64,000 nucleotides of DNA from Hymenopellis radicata (Eukaryota > Basidiomycota > Agaricomycetes > Agaricales > Physalacriaceae): positions 62,001 to 126,000 of the forward strand of contig JADNRX010000051.1 of assembly GCA_015501595.1 (NCBI GenBank). Reading direction: 5' to 3'. The notes beneath the pieces are model-generated. The model was not told where the DNA came from. It did not search any database and was given only the letters and a program-made list of their open reading frames with translations. The first letter of the stretch is position 1. Every line of letters starts with the position of its first letter. Position numbers and translations under genes: made by a program. Positions 46,470 to 57,835 of the stretch are shown one piece after another.

Positions 46470-47598
46470 TAGAGACCTCAACGAGTCACCGAGTCACCGA
46501 GTCATCTGGTGACTCGACTCGCCTCGGGCACGTCGGTGTTCGCACTCGTGTGACTCGCGAGTCACATACTCGCGAGTCCGAGCACGAGTCTGAGTATCCA
46601 TTTTCAGACCGCGAGTCATCACACGAGGACTCGCAAATATTTAGATATATATTTAAACTAAATTTACCAATTTTTTGCAGAGCAAATGGTCCGCAACGTC
46701 TCGAGAACGAGACGTGCGCGATTATCCTGCCCGATCCGGCGATCCGGGCCGAGTCCCGAAGCGACGCGTCAGCGTCTGATCGAGTATTATTTCCTTCTTC
46801 TCAACCACCACCACCACGACAACGACCACCCAGGGACTGACGATTGTCGCTCCCGCTGCTCTGACGATTGTCAGGCAGCCTGTGGGGTGTGGATTTGGAT
46901 CTGGCTCTGTGCCGGGCCTGCTGCTGCTGGCTCGCGCTACTCACACGGACCCGACCTCAACGAGGACCACGATGTCGACCAGCAGGACAACGACATCGAC
47001 CAGCAGGACACCGACGTCGTCACGTCGACCAGGACAACGACGTCAACCAGGACACGTGCACTAGGACACGCCGGCCTGCTGCTGCGAGCAGCAGAGGACG
47101 ACATGCTGAGAGCGACGATGCCATCAACGACGGCAACGACAACAGTGGCCGTTGACAACGACAATGACAGCAATGTGGAGGAGGAGGAGAAGGAGGTAGA
47201 GATGAGGAGGAGGAGAGGGATGATGAGGCGAGGACACGTTGAGGTGAGCTACCGCACTACTACCACTTCCCCCTCCTCCGCCACACGATCTCCAGCACCC
47301 CCACCTTATACCTACCATCCCCTCACCACCTGCACCCAACCATCATGCTCAGCTGACTGTCCCCGTGCCATTGCCCGGGGATGCTCGCTGTGCATGAATA
47401 CTGGGTGTACGACTCGCGAGTACTCACGAGTATGCGAGATGACTCGGACTCATGGTGAGTACTCGCGAGTGGACTCGCGATGACTCGTGAGTCATCGCGA
47501 GTCGAGTCCGACGCGAGTCTGAACTGGACTTCTTTTTGCCTGAGTACTCGCGTCACGAGTCGCGAGTCTGACTCGCGTCGGACTCGTTGAGGTCTCTA
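46470..47598. mobile_element. hAT-like MITE, copy B with altered subterminal motif (1129 bp)
   Basis: It has TAGAGACCTCAACGAGTC ends and an 8-bp duplication GCTTGCGC (46462-46469, 47599-47606). The backbone is shared with the other copies (for example 'gtgccattgcccggggat'), but the subterminal repeats are GACTCGCGAGTC-like instead of GATCCG-like. It interrupts the Copia Gag-protease joint; leaving it out restores LTAQADIAKKKKG. Confidence 0.9.
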
Positions 47599-48968
47599 GC
47601 TTGCGCCGTCAGCTCATCAAAGATCTTCTCGATGTAGCTGGAGTCGATGATGACTGTTCCCCTTTTGTTGAGATCGGTCCGAATCCTCTTGGCCTCATCG
47701 CTAACGACACCATCGATGGACCTGGCGATAGCAGACGCCACCTGAGAGTAGTGGACAGTGAACGATTTCGAACTCTCGACAGCCCGAAGAGTCTTGCGCC
47801 AGTTGTTGAGAAATTCATTATGTGTCTTGAACGAGTAGACCATCTCCTTCGCCTCCTCAAACGTGAACTCCGTGGATGTGTAGAGGCCTCCACCATAAGC
47901 GCGTCGTAGTCTGTGGTAGACGTCCCGTGCAGCAGTGCCTTCGCGTAGGGACGGAACAGTAGCCATTACTCCAGGTGCGAGCCTCCCCGTCAAGATCCCA
48001 TACGCCAGTCCGTCTTTCGCAAGCCATTCTTCCCGCGCATTAAATTCCTCGATCGTGGAGAACTGCGTGAGTTGCGGGATGTAGGAGGGGTAGCACCGCG
48101 ATCCAACGACGACTTCAGGATCGTAGTCCGCGACGTGAGAGATAACATTTGACGCGTACAACTGGTTTTCGGTACCGTTCCACCAGGCGACAAAATCATC
48201 TGAAGATTTCAGCTCGGGAATCGACGTCAAAGTGGGCACGGTATATTTCCCTGAATCCGGTTTTGGCTGAGGAACGTAGTAAATCGTATGGACTTGCGGA
48301 GGCGGCTGGACTGGAGGAGGAGGAAACGGAGCAGGAGGTACTGGTGGAGGAGGACGAGGGGGTACAGGTGGAGGTCCGTTCCGGAACGGGTTGGAGTTCG
48401 GAACTCTGGGCGCCTGGGCCGACGGCTGTTGAGGAGTAACAAGGTTGAAGAAAGGATTATTCGATCTTGGCGTAAAGGGAGTAGCTGGCTGAGCCGCCGT
48501 ACTGAGATCCGGAGCAGGTGCAACAGGCGGCGTGGTGTTGTAAGCGGCACTGTGCACGAAGTTCCAGTAACTGGTGTCTTGGTATTGCGGAGTCTGCGCG
48601 GGAGGAGCAAAATACGGCGCGTGAGATGGCATGTGTGACGGAACGTGTCCCGGCGGCACGGTGTTTGGATAGAATGCCGAGTGAGGCGTGCTTTGGGGAG
48701 CGTGGGAAAAATGGGGCGAGTGCAGCGAAAAATGGGGAGAGGGAGCCTGTTGGTTGCCTGAGAGTGGATAAATGGCGACGCGAGTCCAGGACGATTCTGA
48801 TCGTGGGACGGTTGGGTCGCTGGGGGAGCCTGATGGGGGTGGGGTGGATCGGGGAGCAACGGCATGTTTGATCGCGGGAGCAAAAGAGAGCGTGCGGATG
48901 CCGATATCTCCAGAATTTCCAATGTAAGCCCGGGAGCAAATGAGCGTTCGTGTTTGAGGGTAGGCCAC
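47599..48968 (-). pseudogene. Copia Gag
   Basis: The minus-strand frame starts MAYPQTRTLICSRAYIGNSG, followed by a long Pro-rich region (residues ~30-230). A helical Gag-like core follows (DDFVAWWNGTENQLYASNVI, YGILTGRLAPGVMATVPSL, AYGGGLYTSTEFTFEEAKEM). It stays in frame with protease once the MITE is set aside, so Gag and Pol were probably one polyprotein. The MITE adds a short foreign tail and a stop. Confidence 0.85.
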
Positions 48969-48974
48969 TAGATC

Positions 48975-48992
48975 AAGGACAAGCCCATAACC
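48975..48992 (-). promoter_or_regulatory. Candidate primer binding site for an internal tRNA-iMet half
   Basis: Just inside the 5' LTR the minus strand reads ggttatgggcttgtcc. It does not start TGG as for a tRNA 3' end. Its complement contains CCCATAACC, resembling the anticodon stem-loop of initiator tRNA-Met (CAU anticodon), the type of primer used by Drosophila copia and Ty5. Confidence 0.6.
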
Positions 48993-49286
48993 TGTTGATC
49001 CGTGATACCTAGGTAGACAGCGACAATGAGAATGCTAATCCCTCAACGAACAGATAAATGAACGCTATATTTTACCTAGGTAGACAGCGACAATGAGAAT
49101 GCTAATCCTAAGTAGTCGGTGAGTCTAGGTAAAGATATAAAGTGAATATAACATACCCTCAACGAACAGATAAATGAACGCTGAGGGAAACGGACACGGA
49201 CGAGTACGAATAGGTAAGAGTCCGAAGCGATAGCACAACATGCACAAATAGCAGATAAGATAAAGGGATAAGGACTTATTCCAACA
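48993..49286 (-). repeat. Copia 5' LTR
   Basis: 294 bp, identical to the other LTR except one C/T difference in 'gatataaagtgaatat' (near 49143). Followed by the target duplication cttgt. Confidence 0.95.
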
Positions 49287-49399
49287 CTTGTATCACGTCG
49301 TTAAGTGGGTGCATGCACGCAAACACGTTCACGGCGCGTTATCCTAATTAGGCGATTGCATAATCAACCGGTCTCCTGCTAAGTACCCCGCGATCACCG

Positions 49400-49737
49400 A
49401 CAGACTACATACACATACATGCTTGCCATCGTCATGTGTATCGTTGTCAGTTTATAAGAGACTAGATGCAAAGGTATAGCGATCAACGTACGTTACACCT
49501 GTATCTAAATCAACCGTCCCGCTCATCCCGCATTAGTTTGTAACTGTGGATGATGTTCGCATTCTACATGATATCGGTGGGTCCTCCCCGATTAATCTTC
49601 TCAAAGCTAACTGATCACCTGTTTTTCTAGAAACATTCTACATGACCCAAATCGTAAGCTTTTCCTCTGCGTATCTTTCCTCGAACCTAATCGTCTTCCA
49701 GGATGAGATGCCCGTCAATGCAGCGGAGTTGATCTAA
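49400..49737 (+). pseudogene. eIF4A C-terminal exons
   Basis: After the inverted-repeat element, an intron ends at 49536 (gcattag). The exons then read FVTVDDVRILHDI, then (E)TFYMTQI, then DEMPVNAAELI-stop at 49737, with GT-AG introns at about 49576-49629 and 49653-49700. These are the exact last residues expected for eIF4A, whose first recognisable part is at 36038-37204. The two halves are 12.2 kb apart on the same strand. Confidence 0.9.
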
Positions 49738-50564
49738 ACCCACATCATGCACATTATTCCATCCTATATTCGATTGGCATGTGGTGTATACAGTAGCGTT
49801 TCTCTCTCTCTAGCTGATGAATGTTTGTAACTGGTGACTTGTTGACTTCTCTGTCACTTTCCACAGACAACGTGAGGCTTCTCTCTTTCACCACGCACGC
49901 AGGTTGAGTTAAATCTAGGCAGAATTTCTCTTATATTATTCTCGGTGGACATACTACTTATGTTTGCGGCGCGGCAATTTCCTTTGACATTTGTGGCAGC
50001 ACTAGGTCTTCTGACGCGCTCAAGGACTCGCTGTATGGAACCTTCCAAGCAGATTTCAAAATGTACGTGATGCCTTACGCCCGAATTGGTCTCTGTGTGG
50101 CGCAGCGGCACGTCCCACGGCAATCGCCTGATCACGTGCTGATGACTGATCCGATGTCAACGGTTACCCTGAGCGCGGTATCATTTTCCACCATTGCCGT
50201 CACACATACCGTCTATGTGGACGACGTTGCTCTGTCCAGGGGGGCCCAGTCTATCGTATCACATCCTCGTTAGTACGAAAACCTGCCTTGTTCACCCCAT
50301 GCGGGTATGCGTCCATTGAGGCCATACATACCGTCTTTCTGGAGTCTGGCGTATCGTGTTCTGCTGTCAATCAGCGCCCACTGCAATTCATCCCAAATCG
50401 GATGAAAACCAGCCTTGTTCACCACCACGGGTCTACCCACATCGTCCTGATGTTGTTCTGATTGTGGAAACGTTTTTGCCCTTCTTTGGCGAGACCCAAA
50501 TGCGGAACAACGTTACTGGCAGGATATCAATACTATATCGCGATTCATCCCCCTCATTTTCTCC
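49738..50564. other. No recognisable gene; upstream region of the DUF6535 gene
   Basis: Short frames only. A phrase around 'accgtct' with 'catacc' recurs at 50205 and 50325, and 'aaaaccagccttgttcacc' at 50403 resembles 'aaaacctgccttgttcacc' at 50278, a small local duplication. Confidence 0.4.
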
Positions 50565-53500
50565 ATGCCATCTTCTACTAGCCCCCTCCGGAAGACGGGA
50601 CGTCGCCTTTCTGGTGCACGTAGGCTGCCGTTGAGCGACGATACTACTTCCGATGATGGCTCTGACACCAGTCGAAGCAGTACTCCAGCTCAGCCGGAGG
50701 CGCATTGCCAGGACGTACGCCTACGACTTCAGGTCTCGAACAAGGGTAAACATAGAAAGCGCAAAGGCATGGGGTTGACTAGCAAACCCTCCCGCGTCGA
50801 GAGAGGTATGTCTTCGAAGATTTAGTCCGGCCAACAATTAATCTACGCCACGCAGGAAACGACGTGTTTGACTATGAACAGAAGTTTGCGGAAGACGATC
50901 CTTTCAAGGAGATGGGACCCATGGCGCGGGTCTGGAAGACGTTTTTAGAGGAGTACGCCAAGTTCGATAGCGATCGAGTTGAGGACTGGAGAGACGCATT
51001 GGACGTTTTGCTAGTTTTCGTGAGTCGTCCCTAAACATCTTGAATACCATGTTGATAGTTGCTTAAAGGCTGGTCTATTCTCTGCGGTTGTTTCGACCTT
51101 TGTTACGCAGACTTCTCCCAATCTACAGGTCGACTACAATCAGGTCACTGCCTATATAGTGTACGACATGCTTCGTCTTCAGCAAGTGATGATGGACGGT
51201 CTTCCGTCCAGTTCTGTCACCTCCTCAGGCATCACTCCGACCTCTCCCGTGAATGCCTCACGAACGGACGCTTGGGTCAACGTACTCTGGTTCACGAGTT
51301 TGGCATTGAGTTTGACAACAGCCTTGATGGCTGTACTCGTGAAGCAGTGGATCCACCAATATATGGCTGTTCCCTCGGGTACCCCCTGCGACCGTAGTCG
51401 CATTCGCCAGTTCAGGTTCGAAAACATTGATGCATGGCATGTCCCCCTCATCATCGGTATTCTTCCTGTCCTCATGCACGTTGCATTGGGTGTATTCTTC
51501 TTCGGTCTAGTCATCCACGTTCGTGCTCTCAGTACCCCCGGCGCCGTGTTGGTGGGCGTGATCGGTTTTATTGCTTTCGTTGCCTATTTTGGCACAACGC
51601 TTCTACCTCTCTTTAAACCGGACTGTCCGTACAAGACCTATTTAACACTTTATTCCTACTCCATCTCTGCCTACCTTTGCGTGTCCGCGCGTCGCAGTCA
51701 CCTTCGAGTGTGGATCAGCTCTCACCTTCCCGCCGTTCGCCGGTACTTTGTATCTCAACCGGCGGGTACCTAGGACAAGGCGACCAGTGACGACCCCTCT
51801 ACTGCGACCTTGCTGGTGTCTCTTAGAGACGTCGAAAAACAGACTGTCGCAAGCATCGCGGCAGCCCTTGATGCTCGCGCCCTCATTGGTTTATACCACA
51901 TCTCCTCGAACACATCCGTGCAGAGAGTTGTCCTGCAGGCCCTGAGTGCTCTGCCCCTTGAACTGCTTTCCGTCGTGAAAATAGGTATTCCCGATGCCGC
52001 TGAGAGAATCCGGTCGTTGGTAGAATCGATGGAGTTCACGGCACCAGAGAAGCAGACAGCTTATGAACGTCTCTACCGTGCACATGTTCGTATCGAGCCT
52101 GTAGTGCCAAAGCTTGTGCCTCCAAATGTCCTGACACCTACCCTCGAGCTCGTCGTTAGACCTCCCAATGCTTTGTCTCTGCTTGTCGATAGCAGACATC
52201 CTGAACATGCCCTTTGGTTCTTGCGCCACCAGATCACTCTTACAGATTCATACCAATCATTTGATGTCCTCGTGTGGGCACGAATTTTGCAGAACGCCTT
52301 GTCAGCTGGTATTGAATGGCTCGACGTGGGTGACAATGATTCGCGCGTTTGGTCAAAGTTCCTGCCTTGGCTCATCCAAACTCATGGATGTCTGGCGCCC
52401 ACGGCCTGTGACACGTCTTGCACGGAGCTCCTTTCCTTGCCTCTATTCATCGAGGACGGTGACGACGATTTCGGGAGTCTGGATCCAAAGAATTTCAGAT
52501 TGAAAGTGCGGAAATACCCCAGGTTGGATACCGCACGGCCGATTGAGTTGCGGTGGGCAATGACGCTCCTAATGCGTCCATCTATTGCTGCGTACCTCTT
52601 CCACGTACTCTTCCCCCACACCTGTCGCGGCGATGACTATACGGGCCTGCCAGCCGATATCCTTCTCAATCTCGCGTTGGTCCAAACTCATCATGTATTA
52701 CTTACCAGCAAATCCGGTGTTGCGAACGATGAGGATGAGGACGAGGAACAGCCTGCTTTTAGTCCTGCGGGCATCGTTGTCCCCGTCAAACATAAGACGC
52801 CTGTGGCCAAGCTTCTCTACTTCATTAGAAGATATGTCGGTGTCATCAAGGACATTTGTAACGTTCCTGGAGGGACGCTGCGGCAACATCCTGCTGTAAT
52901 CAGAGCGACCTTCCATGCCTTAAGCAGTATCATCAGTTCCGACGTCTTCCTGGATGGTACTCTCGCATCAAGCGATAAGCGAAAGATGCTACATGCTCTG
53001 GCACGAACATTCATCCTGGACACATCGCCCAACCGAGAGCTTTTCTGCGAGTTTTGCAATGTGATATCGACAGACATCCTCCGGCAGATTTCGATAGTCG
53101 TGTTTCGTGACTTTCCTCGCCTGAAGGGCTCTCTCGAGTTGGCGATTGAACTTTTGGATGCACACAACGAAGTTGAGCCCGCCCGTATCCCCTCCAATTC
53201 TTTGGGAATTGAGCTCTACAGTCAACTGGCTCAGCGAGACTGGCTGATTGAGTTCCACGAGACGCTTCGTGAATCGCGCGCTCGGACAGGCATAGATATG
53301 CAAATCTTCCGGTTATACTTCTTCCTGGCCACCTCGTACGTGGAGGGACTAAAAGTGCTACGTGTATCATCGCCTTCGACATTCAAGCAAACGGTGGCAT
53401 ACTTGAAGAAATCTGACAACCTTGTCATGCTTTGCAAGATTTTAGTTCTGTCCGATGACAGTCGGCGCGCCGAGCTCGAAGACCTTGCGTTCTTATTTCC

Positions 53501-54025
53501 GGAGTGGCATTGGCAGCTCTGTATTCATGAGCTCTACCGGTATTTCCGCTCTGACGACGGGCGGAAATGCTATAACACATTCCGAGAACACTTCCATCTA
53601 GAGCATGTCCCTTGTTATGACAGAAGACGGTTTGAGGAACTCGAGTACAGTCTTCTCGATGACATGCTTGTAGACCTCTCCCGCTTGTGCTCACAATCCA
53701 GCGTAGCCACGTCGTACAATCCAAGGGACTGCTTTGTAAGTGTTCCTTCCTCACCTGCCTAATTACCTTCACACGGCCGTTCCTCATTGGGACCTTGTGC
53801 CGGTTCTACCTACCTACCTACCTACCTTCCTGACCACCTTCACAGAAATCATCGACGTGCGAGACCCCTGTCTCTCAATTGAACATTCCCGAACCGTACA
53901 ACGATGGGCACGTTGGGCTGGGATGGATCGGCAGACTCACTCACGGGTTGTTGACACATCAAGCTTCCAACGGTGAGAGTACTGCGTGCAAGCACCTGAG
54001 TTCAGAGTCGGAAAATATTGTATGA
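50565..54025 (+). pseudogene. DUF6535-type membrane protein with one in-frame stop
   Basis: Four exons (50565-50805, 50856-51019, 51069-53735, 53846-54025) with GT-AG introns keep one frame. Exon 1 is Ser/Arg-rich. Exons 2-3 hold the DUF6535 core: PMARVWKTFLEEYAKFD, a membrane segment VLLVFAGLFSAVVSTFV, then LWFTSLALSLTTALMAVLVK with QWI, VPLIIGILPVLMHVALGVFF and AVLVGVIGFIAFVAYFGTTL. A long soluble tail of about 700 residues follows. A single TAG at 51771-51773 interrupts exon 3 after SQPAGT; the same frame continues without another stop for 654 codons. DUF6535 proteins are common in agaricomycetes and their function is unknown. It may be a recent pseudogene, a truncated membrane protein or a read error. 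Confidence 0.8.
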
Positions 54026-54484
54026 TTAGCACCGTTGTATACATTTACTGTATGAATATCGAGTCGTTCTTATCATGCTTAATGATGTGCATCAACTTCT
54101 ATGTGCAAACTGTGGCGTCATTCTTCGTGAACGTGACGAGGCTAGACGGAGTTTGTTGCCTCTGAATACATCGTAGGAAAACTGAGAGTGTGAGTTCATG
54201 ATATGGAAAGGTAGGTAGGTGCTAGGGTCCTGCCAGTGAGTAACCGTATTGAACCTCAAGGCCATGTCGTGCAGCGGGCCAGCCGCGGCGAGCCGCCGTC
54301 CTAACTGCTGAGTCTCTTCTACAACTTTGATCATTCATGTCGCGAGGCCGTTAGTGCTGTTGTATGCGTAAACAAGCGCCAAAGTCGGTGCCTGTTTGAC
54401 AAACAAAAGCGCTTTGGTTGAAGATCACTGATGTCTCGTCAATCATGCAATCCCATTGCAGTGCACCCTCTTTTCTATTGATAT
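54026..54484. other. No recognisable gene
   Basis: Intergenic sequence between the DUF6535 and SR-rich genes. Nothing supported on either strand. Confidence 0.4.
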
Positions 54485-55403
54485 GTGAAAACAACAAGAC
54501 CTGAACAATACTGGAAATACTGTCATGGCGATGGGATTCATAGCAAGTTTATAACTAACGTTGGGATTTACAGACAACAAACATATCCAGAGAACATTGT
54601 GTCCTTTCCCCGCGCTACCTCTCCTATGCCATTCTATCCATTCCCCTATCCAAGCAACTTTCAGATAGATGAGTTGCGGATACACGAAGGAAGCTCTGTT
54701 CCAAGGACTTCCAACCGAACACGTTATGCATCTAGCCCTGGGCACCGCCATCGAGGATCATCTACGCCAAAGCCAATAGTTGTGCTTCATGACCATGATG
54801 ATGGCCAAGCGAGCAGGCATCGCGACGAACCAAACTATAGTCCGCCACGAGGACGCAATTACTCGCGGCCTCAATCTGTGGGACGACAGAGTCGATCCCA
54901 TTCTCCTAGAAGGAATCACCGGGACCATCGTTCATCCTCAGGGAGACGTAGTCGGTCACACTCTCCACCTAAAACACGAGCTTATAACGGCCATACCGCT
55001 CCCAGACGGTCATATACGTATGCAAGAGATCAGTCGACATCTGGAAAATCTGCGCCTGCACGTCCGATTCACGAGCGCGACAGACGCCGGCAGTCCGAAG
55101 CGCAGTTCCCGCCGTCTAATGGGAGAGCAGCAGGCCTGCGAAGGGAGGCGGTAGGCGAGTTCGGAAATATTGGTCAGTAACCACACCTGGCTGAGAAAGT
55201 ACTTACTGATAGAATGATATCTTAGCGACAGTCATGAAGTCGCAGAGCCACAGGTCCAGGTTGAAAATTATTGGGGTGGTATCGGAGACGAAGTTGACCC
55301 AACCGTCGGAGCACCTACATTCACCAGACGACTTGCATATAATCTTGATGTCCCCGAGGCTGGCCCATCTAAACCGAAGAAGTATCGATTCAGTAAACAT
55401 TGA
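54485..55403 (+). CDS. Arg/Ser-rich hypothetical protein
   Basis: Exon 1 (54485-55176) encodes a Pro/Tyr-rich start (MPFYPFPYPSNFQIDELRIH) followed by many RS/SP/RR motifs (GRQSRSHSPRRNHRDHRSSS, GRRSRSHSPPKTRAYN). An intron at 55177-55225 (donor gtaacc, acceptor cttag) leads to exon 2 (55226-55403), reading GHDSHEVAEPQVQVENYWGG and ending SKPKKYRFSKH. SR-rich tails are typical of nuclear RNA-processing proteins, but no RRM or other domain is visible, so the function is open. The 5' end is uncertain: a start at 54640 or an upstream exon is possible. The second exon was chosen because its frame is more protein-like than the alternative. Confidence 0.6.
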
Positions 55404-55559
55404 TGGGCTTCCATACCAGGCACTTCGTCGACAATGATTGCAGACCCCGAATATTTTGAACGTTGTATCCTCAGTGTGTGCATAGTTGAGGAAACGATCT
55501 GAAGGGTTTGAATAGATTGGTACTTTTGACAACAAGAGGACGTTAAGCATAGTGGTGAT

Positions 55560-57480
55560 TTAATGCGCGACGTGTCTGGAGGTACATAGATGCGCGACCT
55601 CAAAGCGGCAAGAGCACCGATAATGCGCGTGCTGCTGGGTGCACTGGTTCCCGATCAAGGCTGAGAAGTGCCCGGGCCGTGTTTCCCTTTCGTCCACAAA
55701 CGACATCCCCCTCAAAGCCATCCAAAAAATCTCGCGCATCTCGTATCCGTATCCGTACCCGAAAGCCACGGTCAGCATCATACAGAGCTCGCTCTCCACC
55801 AGCGTCCTCCAGGTCCGCAAGATCACTGCTTCAAGTCGTTTGAAAGCGCCCGGGTTCGTGAATGCCATGCCGGCCAAGAGATAGCTTGTTGAGTACGGCA
55901 CGAGCGTCAATCGGCTCGAACACGTCGCACAACGTATCAGCTGCCTCTGGCTCGCGTCCATTGGTGCGAAGCCAGTGCAGAAAGCAAGGAGGAAAGGGTG
56001 GTGGTACCGCGATATTCACAGCTCCATGGTATCTGACTGTTGGCGGAGCATCGCAGGTGAATAACTTGATGGTGCACGAGGAGCGCCGGACGAGGAAGGC
56101 ATCTCAGCGGACGTGCTGGAGCCTGGCGAGGTGCTTGAGCGGTGAACGGGCCGAAGGGTATGGGCGCGACACTGCATAGTACGCATGGGGATACGGCTGG
56201 AAGACGTGACAGGCAGGATATTCCTTCAGAGACAGCCTGGACGTCGTGGTCGGTATGCTGTGGTCTTTGGCGAAAGCACCAACTCTCGCTGCACCCACCA
56301 AGCTCCAAGCACGTCGCAGCAGAGGTTGGGGTCCATGATCTGCACAGGCCTTGCTGCCTTCGAGAGCGATCCAAGGGTTACTTGGCGCATAGAATCATAT
56401 TTGAAACCTTTTTCGATGTGTCACAGTCTCCGTCGTCCGAGCATGATGGACTCTCAAAGTACTCATCAAGAAGCAAGCAAAGTCGCTCTTGGGTGCACAG
56501 TGCTGGTAAAGCAGCGGGGATTATGCGTCCTGAGTGTCGTCCTAATCGTAGTGTTCATCGCTGAAGACGCCGTCAGTGTCAGCGGAAATGATTCAGGCGC
56601 ATATATACGTACCTCGAGGTGCTTGAAGTTGTATATCTGAACGACGTCGTATTGTCGTTCCGACGTTCCTTTTGTGAATTGAACGAGGTTGTCGTTGTGG
56701 AAGCGATGTTGGAACATCCGGCAGCCCAGCAAACCTTCGCTTGTGTCGGTTCGCAGCAGCTAAAGGTACGGATTGGCTGAAATCGTTCAGGCGGGATGGA
56801 GAACACATACTAGTTATATCTATTCCGATTTCGCGTCGCTGGAAGGAAGGGTGATCGTCGGGCATAGAGCTTTGAAGGGCGATTAAGTGTTTTCCGGCAT
56901 TTACACAGATTGCCAGTGAGCGGCAGGTTAATAGCGCTCAACACTTGAGAGCTGAGAATGGTGCTGAATAGGCATATATTGATTTTGTCTCGGAAGACGC
57001 ACCTTGGTAATGTGAACGCCAACTTGAACCCACATTCTAGCCAATTCCTTCTTAGCCGGGGCCTGGGACGTCTGGAAAGCGTCGCTAGATCGCGTTCTAC
57101 GCAAGGGTAAAGGACCTCGGAGCTTTTGGTCATCACAAGAGCTGGGATTGCCCTGTCTGGATACAAGGCCACTATCGGAAAAGCGGCGTATGCGAGAGAA
57201 AGCGAGCCCGGTCGTGCGCATAGGCATTCTTTTGACGATAAAGTCGTCCACGGTCTTCCTGTACATTCATGGGAAAGGTTATAGTAGGTGAATCCATGGC
57301 GCAATCAGCGCCACGCGTTTCGGTATTGCTGAGGCCGGCAGGCGAGTGAATTGCCGCGCGATAACGACGAAAATGACGCGCGCAAGTCCATTTTAGCCCA
57401 GATTGAAGGTAGCTTGGGAGACTAAACAGAATGATGGGGGTTGTTCACCAAGCTCCGGAAGGCCGGGCCGCACTTTCGTC
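55560..57480 (-). pseudogene. Second copy of unidentified gene X (divergent from F-box)
   Basis: The minus strand matches 30280-31930. The order is 'aacaacccccatcat' near 57440, the MTKSSEVL block near 57130, the HSQ/TLL block near 56490, a 'cttccagccgtatcccca' block near 56200, and the last block with SELCMMLTVAFGYGYGYEM and IFWMALRGMSF near 55700-55790. Frames run 56810-57304 and 55560-55961 but are not joined by convincing introns. Coding conservation between copies is limited, so both may be pseudogenes. Unidentified. Confidence 0.5.
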
Positions 57481-57835
57481 CATCGTCCGTCATTGATCAA
57501 TCCGCTTTTGGCTTCCGACCGCCATCACGAAAGCGTCGGCATAGAGAGTAATCCACGGAGCTAGATATTCTGCGACTAGTTTCGAACGGGTCCTTACTGA
57601 GGCGGGTAGAGAACGTTTCGCGCCCCCGACTCTTAAGTTTCCGATCGTTCTTAAATACTCTGTATGTCATTCCGAATTCAACGTATATCTGAACTTGAAC
57701 GCATCCAGGCGAGGAGTCTTGCTATTTCCCTCAGATTACTGACACTCAATACCCCACATAGTTCGGTAAGATTCAAAAGCACCCATTTAAATAATGCCAG
57801 CTAATCCACACCTTCAAAGGCGACCTTCTTGTCTA

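Larger units (their letters stand above)
37541..49286 (-). mobile_element. Ty1/Copia LTR retrotransposon, young, with nested insertions
   Basis: It is bounded by two 294-bp LTRs (37541-37834 and 48993-49286) that differ at one base and have TG...CA ends, with a 5-bp target duplication cttgt (37536-37540, 49287-49291). On the minus strand the order is Gag, protease, integrase, RT, RNase H, the Copia arrangement. Insertions at 46470, 42651/41063 and 38225 break the polyprotein. Without them it would be about 5.8 kb. Confidence 0.95.
37205..49408. mobile_element. Inverted-repeat element splitting eIF4A; hosts the Copia element
   Basis: Near-perfect inverted repeats of about 75 bp lie at 37205-37282 and 49331-49408 (GTAGTC, then GTGATCGCGGGGTACTTAGC, then CCGGTTGATTATGCAATCGC). 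Without the Copia element and its duplicated target site this would be a MITE of about 450 bp. It sits between GRSGRFGRK and the sequence resembling the next eIF4A codons (near 49420). No clear target-site duplication was found. Confidence 0.75.

Noticed and set aside
51766..51826. An intron that would remove the in-frame stop of the DUF6535 gene
   Set aside because: A GT-AG pair exists at 61 nt, but splicing it shifts the downstream frame.
55560..57480. BTB/POZ protein for gene X
   Set aside because: The last block (AVAFGYGYGYE-like) faintly recalls the end of fungal BTB proteins, but no BTB core motif can be read in either copy.
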